A DNA stretch of 54,845 bases. Source: Bacteroidota bacterium (GTDB lineage: Bacteria; Bacteroidota; Bacteroidia; Bacteroidales; F082). Where the stretch lies: contig JAJRQZ010000130.1 of assembly GCA_024279935.1 (NCBI GenBank), positions 1 to 54,845 of the forward strand. Direction: 5' to 3'. A program made the translations under genes and the position numbers. How positions within the stretch are numbered: the first letter of the stretch is position 1; the number at the start of each line of letters is the position of its first letter. The notes below the pieces were generated by a model, which saw only the letters and a program-made list of their open reading frames with translations, made no database searches and was not told where the DNA came from. This document shows positions 17,005 through 25,051 of this stretch, piece after piece.

Positions 17005-18267
17005 ATGAGATCATTACATGATAAAAAGAAAGGAATAGCCATAGCTTACGACGATATCTTCCTGATTAGCGGGGCCAGGACACCCTTTGGGAGGCTTGCA
17101 GGCACATTGGGCGGTGTTTCACCAACGGATTTGGGGATATTTGCCTCAAGGGCAGCCCTGAAAAAGTCAAACCTGCAAGCTACAGAAATCGACCAGGCGA
17201 TAATAGCCAATATTGGTCAAAGCTCAAGCGATGCATATTTTCTTCCCAGGCATATTTCATTGTTCTCAGGACTGCCTCAAACGGTACCCTCGCTTATGGT
17301 ACAGAGGATCTGCGGCTCAGGGTTTGAAACCATAGTTACCGGTGCCGAACAGATCACACTCGGAAAAGCCGCTGCTGTTTTATGTACAGGAACCGAGAGC
17401 ATGAGCCTCTCCCCTACAGTAAGTTTCGGAAACAGAATGGGTTACCAACTGGGAAGAATAAACTTCAAGGATATGCTATGGGAATCGTTAAACGATACAG
17501 CAGCAGGTTTCCCTATGGGTTTTACCGCCGAGAATATTGCAAAAAAACATGCTATCACGCGCCAGGAAGTTGATGTTTTTGCAAAAAGATCCTTTGACAC
17601 TGCGATAGCAGCCAGGGACAGGGGCTTCTTCGACGATGAAATAGCCACTATAAACTCAACGGTTTTCGAGGCCGAAGGATTAGTTCCGCGAAAGGTCAGG
17701 CTTCCCAGGGGAGTCGTTGATTTCAGGACTGATGAAAGCATTCGTGCCACAGATATACAAAAACTTGCAAAACTAGGGCCTGTCTTTGGTAAAGAAGGTG
17801 TGCAAACGGCCGGAAATTCTTCATCTATTGTTGATGGTGCAGCATCGGTGGTTATTGGTGATAAATCCATAGCGGAATCTCTCAAGATGAAAACCCTAAC
17901 AAAAGTCGTGGCATCTTCCACCAGCGCCCTCGACCCTAAGCTTATGGGGCTTGGACCCGTTCCGGCGATACGCTTATTGCTTGAGATTAGCGGTTTGAGA
18001 TTAAACGAGATCGGACTAATAGAAATCAATGAAGCTTTTGGGGCACAGTTTATTGGCTGCGAGAGGGAACTCGGCTTCGACAGGGATATCGCCAATGTAA
18101 ACGGTGGTGCCATCGCCATTGGCCACCCGCTTGGCGCAACAGGTCTCAGGCTTTCGCTGACAATATCGCGCGAGATGAACCTCAGGAAGGTAAAATATGG
18201 TATAGCCTCGGCATGTATTGGCGGCGGACAAGGCACAGCAGTATTATTTGAAAACGTAAATATTTAA
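17005..18267 (+). CDS. Thiolase, second copy in the aromatic island
   Basis: 420 residues with nucleophile C103 in QRICGSGF, the HPLGATG catalytic His region, and C404 in CIGGGQG. It has an N-terminal extension of about 15 residues compared with the first thiolase and a different substrate-loop region (NRMGYQLGRINF). In the pathway two thiolytic steps are needed: 3-oxopimelyl-CoA to glutaryl-CoA, and acetoacetyl-CoA to acetyl-CoA. The two thiolases may divide them. A third possibility is cleavage of benzoylacetyl-CoA to benzoyl-CoA, if the upstream module feeds phenylpropanoids. It starts 10 bp after the activator gene. Confidence 0.82.
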   Translation: MRSLHDKKKGIAIAYDDIFLISGARTPFGRLAGTLGGVSPTDLGIFASRAALKKSNLQATEIDQAIIANIGQSSSDAYFLPRHISLFSGLPQTVPSLMVQRICGSGFETIVTGAEQITLGKAAAVLCTGTESMSLSPTVSFGNRMGYQLGRINFKDMLWESLNDTAAGFPMGFTAENIAKKHAITRQEVDVFAKRSFDTAIAARDRGFFDDEIATINSTVFEAEGLVPRKVRLPRGVVDFRTDESIRATDIQKLAKLGPVFGKEGVQTAGNSSSIVDGAASVVIGDKSIAESLKMKTLTKVVASSTSALDPKLMGLGPVPAIRLLLEISGLRLNEIGLIEINEAFGAQFIGCERELGFDRDIANVNGGAIAIGHPLGATGLRLSLTISREMNLRKVKYGIASACIGGGQGTAVLFENVNI

Positions 18268-18292
18268 CATTCAATATTTTAAAACCTTTGAT

Positions 18293-19360
18293 ATGATGGA
18301 GAATAATAAGATAAAATCATGGAAAATGACAGAGTTGGATGCCGAATTCAGTCTCGCCGAAAGCGATTTCCCTGATATTAACGATGATGAAGTTATAGTG
18401 AGGATAGCCGGTTGCGGGGTTTGCCATACCGACCTCAGCTTCTGGCATTATGGTGTAAAGACCAAACATGAGCTTCCTCTTACCCTCGGGCACGAGATAA
18501 GCGGCAAGATTGTTGCCGGCCCCGATAAGCTGCTAAACAAGAAAGTGATTATTCCCGCAGTATTGCCTTGCGGCATGTGCGAATTGTGTAATAGCGGGAG
18601 TGGTAACATTTGTCAAAACCAGCTTATGCCGGGCAACGACTTCGATGGTGGTTTTGCATCGCATATAAAGGTTCCCCACAAAAACCTTTGCTTCGTCCCC
18701 GAAACCGTCCTCGACAAATATCGCCTTGCCGAACTGGCAGTTGTAGCCGATGCCATCACAACGCCATATCAGGTTATTAGGAAATCGGAACTTAAAGCAG
18801 GAGATTTTGCAATTGTTATAGGTGTGGGCGGTGTAGGTATTTATGCGGCCCTGCTGACTAAGATATTAGGCGCCAAGGTACTCGCCCTGGACATAAACGA
18901 CACTAAACTTGATATTGCCAAAACACATGGAACTGATGCTGTGTTGAACGTAAAAGGCCTAAACCCCAGGGAGATAAAGCAAAAAGTACGGGAGATTGCC
19001 AAAGAATTGAAAGTTTTGGCCTACGGATGGAAAATATTTGAGATGTCAGGGACAGCACAAGGACAGGAACTTGGCTTCAGCCTGATAACTTTTGCCTCTA
19101 CAATGTCGGTGGTTGGTTTTACCATGGACAAACTTAATGTAAGGCTCAGCAACCTGATGGCTTTCGATGCCAAACTGATAGGCACATGGGGCTGCAAACC
19201 GGAATTATATAAGGATGTTATTGATTTTATCGACCAGGGAAAACTGGAAATAAAGGATTTTATTGAACTCTTCCCCATGTCGGAAATAAATACCGTTTTC
19301 AAAAACACACTTGAACATAAATATACCCAAAGGTCGGTTATGGTACCCGATCTTGATTAA
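18293..19360 (+). CDS. had: 6-hydroxycyclohex-1-ene-1-carbonyl-CoA dehydrogenase
   Basis: A 355-residue zinc-dependent medium-chain dehydrogenase. The catalytic zinc region is GCGVCHTDLSFWHYG with GHEISG, and the four structural zinc cysteines lie in PCGMCELCNSGSGNIC. The NAD-binding motif GVGGVGIY is near residue 180. The N-terminal WKM segment, the VIPAVLPC stretch and PGNDFDGGFASHI are distinctive of Had enzymes of the benzoyl-CoA pathway. It oxidises the 6-hydroxy product of Dch to 6-oxocyclohex-1-ene-1-carbonyl-CoA. Two ATGs at 18293 and 18296 are possible starts. It sits directly before oah (23 bp), as in Thauera-type clusters. Confidence 0.93.
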   Translation: MMENNKIKSWKMTELDAEFSLAESDFPDINDDEVIVRIAGCGVCHTDLSFWHYGVKTKHELPLTLGHEISGKIVAGPDKLLNKKVIIPAVLPCGMCELCNSGSGNICQNQLMPGNDFDGGFASHIKVPHKNLCFVPETVLDKYRLAELAVVADAITTPYQVIRKSELKAGDFAIVIGVGGVGIYAALLTKILGAKVLALDINDTKLDIAKTHGTDAVLNVKGLNPREIKQKVREIAKELKVLAYGWKIFEMSGTAQGQELGFSLITFASTMSVVGFTMDKLNVRLSNLMAFDAKLIGTWGCKPELYKDVIDFIDQGKLEIKDFIELFPMSEINTVFKNTLEHKYTQRSVMVPDLD

Positions 19361-19383
19361 GATATAAATTAAATAATATTGAT

Positions 19384-20466
19384 ATGCTTGTAAATCATAA
19401 CATTACAGAAGTTGAGTATAAAGAGATACTTTTTGAGAAAAGACCTTGCCTCGACAATTCGGGACAGCCGGTAGAAGGTTTGTTCAATGCCTGGATTATC
19501 CTGAATAATCCTGCTCAGTTCAATTCCTATACTACACAGGCTGTAAAAGAAATCATATTAGCCTTCCGCGAAGCCTCCAACGACCGCAGCGTTGTTGCCA
19601 TTGTTTTCACGGCAGTGGGCAACAAAGCATTCTGCACCGGCGGAAATACCAAGGAATATGCCGAGTATTATGCGCGCAACCCCCAGGAATACAAACAATA
19701 TATGAGGTTGTTCAACGATATGGTGTCGGCGATACTGATGAGCGACAAACCTGTTATAAACCGTGTAAACGGGATGCGGATCGGTGGCGGCCAGGAAATC
19801 GGCATGGCTTGCGACTTTTCAATAGCCCACGACCTGGCCCGATTCGGACAGGCAGGACCAAAGCACGGAAGTGCCCCTGACGGCGGTTCTACAGATTTCC
19901 TCCACCTCTTTGTCGGGGTTGAGCTGGCAATGTTCTCATGCACGGTTTGCGACCCCTGGTCGGCGCATGAGGCCAAAAGGTTCGGACTGCTATCTGAAAT
20001 TGTCCCTGCGCTCAAGGTGAATGATAAATTTGTTGCCAACCCGATGGTTTATACAAATAAGTGGCTCAATGAAAAAGGTGATATTATTTATGGAACACCA
20101 AAATCAGGAGATGATAAAGCATCAGCAAAAGAATTGCTAAAATCAGGTGAGATTGATTTATCCCTTCTTGACGATGCCGTGGAAAGAATGTGCACAAAAT
20201 TACTTTACCTGATGCCCAACTGCCTCAGCAAAACAATAAACTCCATACGCAAGAAAAAACTCGAGCACTGGGATAAAAACAAAGAATCGAACCGCGATTG
20301 GCTGGCACTGAACATGATGACCGAAGGCAGGGCCGGGTTTAGGGCTTTCAATGATGGGCCTCGCGGGAACCGTGAAGTAGATTTTATTAAATTAAGGCAA
20401 TTGCTTGCCGAAGGAAAACCTTGGGATGAAGAAATGCAAAAGGCAATTTCTCCAGTAAAGAACTAA
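19384..20466 (+). CDS. oah: 6-oxocyclohex-1-ene-1-carbonyl-CoA hydrolase
   Basis: A 360-residue crotonase-family enzyme that hydrates and opens the ring of 6-oxocyclohex-1-ene-1-carbonyl-CoA to give 3-hydroxypimelyl-CoA. Segments typical of Oah/BamA are AWIILNNPAQFNSYTT, FCTGGNTKEYAEYYA, VNGMRIGGGQEIGMA, GQAGPKHGSAPDGG and SNRDWLALNMMTEGR. Thauera Oah is about 377 residues, so it is full length. BamA/Oah is the usual marker gene for anaerobic benzoyl-CoA degradation. The reading frame is intact. Confidence 0.95.
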   Translation: MLVNHNITEVEYKEILFEKRPCLDNSGQPVEGLFNAWIILNNPAQFNSYTTQAVKEIILAFREASNDRSVVAIVFTAVGNKAFCTGGNTKEYAEYYARNPQEYKQYMRLFNDMVSAILMSDKPVINRVNGMRIGGGQEIGMACDFSIAHDLARFGQAGPKHGSAPDGGSTDFLHLFVGVELAMFSCTVCDPWSAHEAKRFGLLSEIVPALKVNDKFVANPMVYTNKWLNEKGDIIYGTPKSGDDKASAKELLKSGEIDLSLLDDAVERMCTKLLYLMPNCLSKTINSIRKKKLEHWDKNKESNRDWLALNMMTEGRAGFRAFNDGPRGNREVDFIKLRQLLAEGKPWDEEMQKAISPVKN

Positions 20467-20477
20467 ATATCAAATAA

Positions 20478-21251
20478 ATGCAAAAGGTAAAAATAAACTA
20501 TAAATATTCGGGGCAAATTGCTGAAATAACCCTGGACGACGGGAAAGGAAATGTGCTCGACAGCATTATGATGGAAGAACTTAATCAGGTTTTTTCCGGA
20601 CTCAAACAGAAACCCGATATAAAGATGATAACATTTGAAGGAGAAGGAAAACATTTTTCTTTCGGCGCCTCAGTGGAGGAACATACTAAGGAAAATGCCG
20701 CCAGTATGCTAAAAAGCTTCCATCAGATGTTTTATAACATCATCGACTTGTCTGTTCCAACGCTTTCCAAGATTTCGGGACAATGCCTCGGCGGAGGCCT
20801 CGAACTTGCGTTGATATGCAATTTTATGTTTGCCGATGCAAATGCCAAACTTGGTCAACCTGAGATAATGCTTGGAGTCTTCCCGCCTCCAGCCTAAGTA
20901 CTGTTGCCTCTAAAAATCGGATCGGCGAGAGCCGAGGAACTTCTTATTACGGGTAAAACCATTAACGCAAATACGGCTCGTGACATAGGGCTTTTAAATT
21001 ACGTTTTTGAAAACAAGGACGAGCTTCACAGGGAAGCCGATAAATGGATACAGAAATTTATTTTACCGAAAAGCGCTAGTTCACTGCGATACGCCGTTGC
21101 TGCCGCAAGAATTTCCCTAAACAAAACTGTAAAGGAAAAACTGGCCGAGCTCGAGAACATTTATGTTAAAAAGTTAATGGAAACCCACGATGCCAACGAG
21201 GGAATAAATTCATTCCTGGAGAAAAGAACGGCAGAGTGGAAAAACTCATGA
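20478..21251 (+). CDS. dch: Cyclohexa-1,5-diene-1-carbonyl-CoA hydratase, interrupted by an in-frame TAA
   Basis: A crotonase-family protein that is 258 codons long if read through the stop. The first 139 residues include FSFGASVEEH and GQCLGGGLELAL, and they end in LGQPEIMLGVFPPPA. TAA follows at 20895-20897, and the same frame continues with VLLPLKIGSARAEELL to 21251. In Dch homologues the stop position is normally occupied by Ser within a PPAS-LLP segment, so one C-to-A change of TCA gives this TAA. It is a nonsense change, not a frameshift. The part after it could start at TTG 20904, but a split enzyme has no precedent I know. Either a base-call error or real inactivation is possible. Function: hydration of the BcrABCD product. 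Confidence 0.88.
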
Positions 21252-21310
21252 TTATTCGACAAATTCTTTAATAAACTAATAATTCAGCACCATCAAATCA
21301 ACACACAGCA

Positions 21311-23314
21311 ATGAAAAAAATTAACACAGTAGGAGTTGTAGGCGCAGGAACAATGGGGTCGGCCATAGCACAAAAGTTTGCGCAGCAAGGCTTTAAGGTC
21401 ATTTTGGCCGACCGCGACATGAAATATGTCAACAAAGGTATCGACGGCATCAAGGAAATACTTCGCCAGGCGGTTGAACGAAGGCTTTTCATGCCCAAGC
21501 AAGTAGAAACAACTATTTCAAATATCTCAGGCTGTGACAAACTGGAAGATCTAAAACCCTGCGATTTAATCGTGGAAGCAATATTCGAGGATTTCGAGGC
21601 AAAGAGCCAACTTTTTGCCGATCTCGGTAAAATTGTTGACAATGATACTATTATTGCAACTAATACATCATCATTTTCGGTTTCCGAGCTTGCCAAATCA
21701 ATCACGAACCCATCAAGGTTTATAGGGATGCACTATTTTTTCCATGCGGCCAAAAACAGGTTGGTAGAAATAATCCCGGGAACAGAAACCTCCGAATCGA
21801 CCTATAAAACCATGCAGGTTTTCTCGGTGCTTTCAGGCAAGGATGCCATAACCACAGCCGATACCTACGGTTTTGCCGTAAACAGGTTTTTCGTGCCCTG
21901 GTTGAATGAGGCCGTGCGCCTATACGAGGAAAATATAGCAAGTATCGCACAAATAGATAATGTCTGCATGAAGGTGTTCGGAATAGGAATGGGACCCTTC
22001 GCCCTGATGAATGCAACAGGAGTCCCCATAGCTTATCATGCCCAAATAACCTTGGAAGTCTTCGGGAATCTTTATAAAACAAGTAATTTGTTGAAAACGC
22101 AGGCCGAATCGGGAAATAATTGGGATTTGGGCGATGTTGAAAATGCAATAACTGATAAAAATACCGAGAATATAATTATTGAGCGTATGGCAGGAGTGGT
22201 TTTCTATGTTTGCTCCCAAATACTTGATGATAATATTTGTTCAGCCACAGAATTAAACCGTGGCGCACGAATTGGATTGCGTTGGAGGAAAGGCCCTGTT
22301 GACTTGATGAAGAAATACGGTCAAAGAACGGTTAAGGGCATGATTGAAAATATAGCCGACATTTATAAGGTGAAAGTCCCTGCCGGAATTGATGAAAACA
22401 ACTGGCAACTTGATTTTGTCAATCTGGAAATCTCAGGTAGCAATGCAATAATAAGCATGTCGCGCCCTGAGGATATGAACGCCCTCAACGAAACCCTTAT
22501 GAAACAACTTGACGCAAAGTTCAGTCAAGCAGACGCAAATCCCGACATAAATACGATTTTCCTGACTGCCAAAGGCAAGGCATTTGTAGCCGGTGCCGAT
22601 ATACGCTTTTTTGTTAAAAACATAAAGGCCGGTAAAATAGATGATATTGAGGCATTTACAAAATACGGACAATCGGTCTTCGATAAAATCGACAGTTCGG
22701 ATAAAAAGGTTGTTGCTCTTATAAATGGTCTTGCACTCGGGGGCGGACTTGAACTTGCGCTTTGCGCTGACATTATACTCGCAGCACCTAATGCTCTTAT
22801 GGCATTTCCCGAAACAGGTATCGGTATTTATCCGGGCCTTGGCGGAACCCAGAGGTCGGCCACAAAAATAGGCAAGGGCTTATCGAAATACTTAATCTAT
22901 ACCGGGCAGTTCCTAAATGCAAGAACAGCATTCGAGATAGGCCTTGTGGATTCTGTTATCTCCCCTGCCGAGATGTTCGATATCCTCGACGGCAAAAAGG
23001 AAATTCCTGAAATTAGAAATACTCGACTAAACGAAAAGCTCTCTTCGCTGGAGGCTTTTTTCAATAAATTCACTATCGAGGATTTTTTCTGTAAAGTAAG
23101 TGATAACGAATATCTTGACGAGGAGGAATCATCAAAAATATCGGGAAGGATATGCCAAAAGGCACCTCTGGCACTAAAGACGGCCGAGAAACTAATTAAT
23201 GCCGCTGAGGGTCCGGCTTCCGAATTAAAGGACTTGAGAATGATCTTCTCTAGCCAGGATGCATTACTTGGGCTCAGCTCCATTGGGAAGCGCATACAAT
23301 TCTTAGGCAGATAA
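21311..23314 (+). CDS. Fused 3-hydroxyacyl-CoA dehydrogenase / enoyl-CoA hydratase
   Basis: 667 residues in two parts. Residues 1 to about 370 form the NAD-dependent 3-hydroxyacyl-CoA dehydrogenase: GAGTMGSAIA near 11, ATNTSSFSV near 117, and catalytic His in GMHYFFH near 140. Residues from about 375 to 580 form an enoyl-CoA hydratase with GKAFVAGADI, LGGGLELAL and FPETGIGIYPGLGGTQR, which hold the oxyanion loop and the two Glu regions. The order is dehydrogenase then hydratase, the reverse of FadB and like some archaeal crotonyl-CoA hydratase/3-hydroxybutyryl-CoA dehydrogenases. It can oxidise 3-hydroxypimelyl-CoA and convert crotonyl-CoA to acetoacetyl-CoA, covering two lower-pathway steps. 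It is last in the plus-strand catabolic run. Confidence 0.9.
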   Translation: MKKINTVGVVGAGTMGSAIAQKFAQQGFKVILADRDMKYVNKGIDGIKEILRQAVERRLFMPKQVETTISNISGCDKLEDLKPCDLIVEAIFEDFEAKSQLFADLGKIVDNDTIIATNTSSFSVSELAKSITNPSRFIGMHYFFHAAKNRLVEIIPGTETSESTYKTMQVFSVLSGKDAITTADTYGFAVNRFFVPWLNEAVRLYEENIASIAQIDNVCMKVFGIGMGPFALMNATGVPIAYHAQITLEVFGNLYKTSNLLKTQAESGNNWDLGDVENAITDKNTENIIIERMAGVVFYVCSQILDDNICSATELNRGARIGLRWRKGPVDLMKKYGQRTVKGMIENIADIYKVKVPAGIDENNWQLDFVNLEISGSNAIISMSRPEDMNALNETLMKQLDAKFSQADANPDINTIFLTAKGKAFVAGADIRFFVKNIKAGKIDDIEAFTKYGQSVFDKIDSSDKKVVALINGLALGGGLELALCADIILAAPNALMAFPETGIGIYPGLGGTQRSATKIGKGLSKYLIYTGQFLNARTAFEIGLVDSVISPAEMFDILDGKKEIPEIRNTRLNEKLSSLEAFFNKFTIEDFFCKVSDNEYLDEEESSKISGRICQKAPLALKTAEKLINAAEGPASELKDLRMIFSSQDALLGLSSIGKRIQFLGR

Positions 23315-23418
23315 TTCTATAATTTGAGAACAAATTGGTTTCCAGACTGACATATCAGATCGTATTCAGTTGATATTAAACTGTTTATTATTTTTTATAA
23401 AAAAGAAACAATTTTCAC

Positions 23419-23463
23419 TTGACAATTGTAAAATTGTATTTATCTTTGCAAGCAAATACTTAC
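23419..23463 (+). promoter_or_regulatory. Promoter and overlapping operator of the TetR gene
   Basis: TTGACA (23419-23424) is followed after 16 bp by TATCTTTG (23441-23448), an exact TAnnTTTG element. Overlapping its end is the imperfect inverted repeat GCAAGC-AAAT-ACTTAC (23448-23463), ending four bases before the start codon. The right half and following TTATA are identical to a second copy after the gene (24075-24095). The position suggests autorepression. Confidence 0.6.
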
Positions 23464-23467
23464 TTAT

Positions 23468-24058
23468 ATGATAAGGCAAAGTACAGAGATCAGGAAGGAA
23501 CAAATAAAGAGTGCTGTTCTCGACATCATATTTACTGATGGATTGAAAAACCTCTCCACCCGCAATTTGGCTAAGCGCATCGGTATGAGCGAAGGAGCTA
23601 TATTCAGACATTTCACAAGCAAACAAGAAATTATCCTAGCCATTATAAAAGATGTAAAAAAGGAGTTTATAGGCTCGTTGAGGCTAATAGCCAACTCAAA
23701 AGACACAGCTGAAAGGAGACTAAAGTCATTGTTATGCGCTACGGTCAAGTATCTTACTGATAATAAAGGCATTACTATGCTTTTGTTTTCCGAGGCAACT
23801 AGCAATAACGATGCTGTCCTGAAAGCCAGTTTGCAAGAAATATTCAATACCCAAAAGAAACTCGTTAGTAAAATTATCCTTGACGGCATAGCCTCCTGTC
23901 AGTGGGACGAGAATATTCCCGTTGAAAACATCGCCATGCTTTATATGGGTATTCCGGTATCGCTTAATATTGAATTGGTTTTGAGTTACGGTGAATTTCA
24001 TCCAGATAATTTTTGCTCCCAAATGATGATGTTAATGCTTAAATTATTAAATAAATAA
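23468..24058 (+). CDS. TetR-family transcriptional regulator
   Basis: 196 residues. The N-terminal helix-turn-helix is at about residues 10-55 (NLAKRIGMSEGAIFRHF is typical of TetR), followed by a variable helical ligand domain of about 140 residues. It directly follows the catabolic run with a 153-bp gap and has its own promoter. Matching operators lie just before and just after the gene, so it probably represses itself and perhaps the genes on either side. Its position next to a benzoyl-CoA operon makes an aromatic or alicyclic acyl-CoA a reasonable ligand. No copy of the operator was found before bcrC or the hcr-like genes, so control of the catabolic genes is not shown. Confidence 0.85.
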   Translation: MIRQSTEIRKEQIKSAVLDIIFTDGLKNLSTRNLAKRIGMSEGAIFRHFTSKQEIILAIIKDVKKEFIGSLRLIANSKDTAERRLKSLLCATVKYLTDNKGITMLLFSEATSNNDAVLKASLQEIFNTQKKLVSKIILDGIASCQWDENIPVENIAMLYMGIPVSLNIELVLSYGEFHPDNFCSQMMMLMLKLLNK

Positions 24059-24074
24059 TTTTTTTCCCAATAAT

Positions 24075-24095
24075 GTAAGTACTCACTTACTTATA
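24075..24095. promoter_or_regulatory. Second TetR operator copy, downstream of the regulator gene
   Basis: GTAAGT-ACTC-ACTTAC (24075-24090) is a perfect 6-bp inverted repeat with a 4-bp spacer, followed by TTATA. It aligns with the site at 23448-23463, the right half plus TTATA being identical. It lies 16 bp after the TetR stop and upstream of the TauE/SafE-porin-FmdE genes, so these may belong to the same regulon. Confidence 0.55.
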
Positions 24096-24297
24096 ATGAA
24101 TGAATAATAAAGAAAATCAAAAATATGGCAATTTCCAGAAGCATAGTCCCCGAATTTATTTGGAAAATTTATTTCTCTGCCGGGTATTCGAGCCCATCCC
24201 TAAGGAAAACGAGCCCAGGCCAGTATTGTTTTTTTCCACAGAACATATTAAATTGATATTTAACAGCTTATATACATAATAAACAATAAATTAAGAT
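24096..24297 (+). other. Leader of the TauE/SafE gene group with a doubtful small ORF
   Basis: This stretch separates the second TetR operator from the next gene. An ATG at 24125 opens a 43-codon frame ending at 24256. A second overlapping frame is also open over part of it and looks equally protein-like. Neither matches a family I recognise. A decayed short gene is possible; no terminator hairpin was seen. Confidence 0.2.
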
Positions 24298-25050
24298 ATG
24301 CTTTATGCTATAGTGTTTTTCATCGTTGCGGCAGCCTCGTTTATTTTTGCCATGCTTGGCCTTGGAGGCGGAATGGTTTACGTACCTGTATTAAACTGGG
24401 CAGGTTTCGATATGCACACTGTTGCGATTCCATTGGGCTTATTGCTGAACGGCCTTAATACCGGTTTGGTTCTGATTCCGTTCGCGCGCAAAAAAATGGT
24501 CGACTGGAAGGGTGGTGCACTTATGGCGATTACCGCCTTGATAGCCTCCCCCCTGGGTGCGATGACGAGCGAAATGATTCCTGTTAGAAGCTTAAAAATC
24601 CTTTTTGCCATTATGGTCGCTGCAGCAGCACTTCGCACGCTGTGGGCATCGAAACAGCAAGAGCCTGAAAAAATGATACCTCTTTTAAGACGAAGCATAA
24701 TAGGGTTTTTTGTTGGAGGCTTTGCTGGTTTTATCGGCGGTATGCTTGGCCTGGGCGGTGGTTTTATTATCGCACCGGTGTTAATGATGATGGGATATAA
24801 AACTAAGACTGCCGCAGCCACAACCGCATTGGTAGTAACATTTTCATCATTCTCAGGCTACTTAGGACATATGTCGCAGGGAAATATGAACTGGGGATTG
24901 ACGCTTGTTGTCGTTATAGCAGTGATAATCGGCTCGCAGTTAGGAGGAAGGTATATGACCCACAAAGCCAAATCGAGACAGGTCAAAATTGCCTATGCAG
25001 TAGTTTTATTAGTAATAGCCGCTAAAATGATCATTAGTGTAATTATTTAA
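24298..25050 (+). CDS. TauE/SafE (TSUP) family membrane permease
   Basis: 250 residues made of two repeated halves, each with the signature LGLGGG (near residues 20 and 143) followed by VP or AP, and seven or eight hydrophobic segments. TSUP proteins move sulfite, sulfonates, sulfoacetate or other small organic anions across the inner membrane. It is the first of three closely spaced genes (2 bp to the porin). Its substrate is not evident. The operator upstream suggests TetR control and perhaps transport of an organic acid related to the island. Confidence 0.85.
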   Translation: MLYAIVFFIVAAASFIFAMLGLGGGMVYVPVLNWAGFDMHTVAIPLGLLLNGLNTGLVLIPFARKKMVDWKGGALMAITALIASPLGAMTSEMIPVRSLKILFAIMVAAAALRTLWASKQQEPEKMIPLLRRSIIGFFVGGFAGFIGGMLGLGGGFIIAPVLMMMGYKTKTAAATTALVVTFSSFSGYLGHMSQGNMNWGLTLVVVIAVIIGSQLGGRYMTHKAKSRQVKIAYAVVLLVIAAKMIISVII

Positions 25051-25051
25051 C

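Noticed and set aside
17442-18236. 264-codon minus-strand open frame inside the second thiolase
   Set aside because: Same reason: Ser/Pro-rich antisense translation with no recognisable domain.
20895-20897. Recoding of the dch stop as selenocysteine or pyrrolysine
   Set aside because: The codon is TAA, whereas selenocysteine uses TGA and pyrrolysine TAG; the family residue here is Ser.
24125-24256. 43-codon ORF before the TSUP gene as a real gene
   Set aside because: A second overlapping frame is equally open, there is no recognisable family, and no ribosome binding context was seen. It is mentioned only as a doubtful part of the leader.
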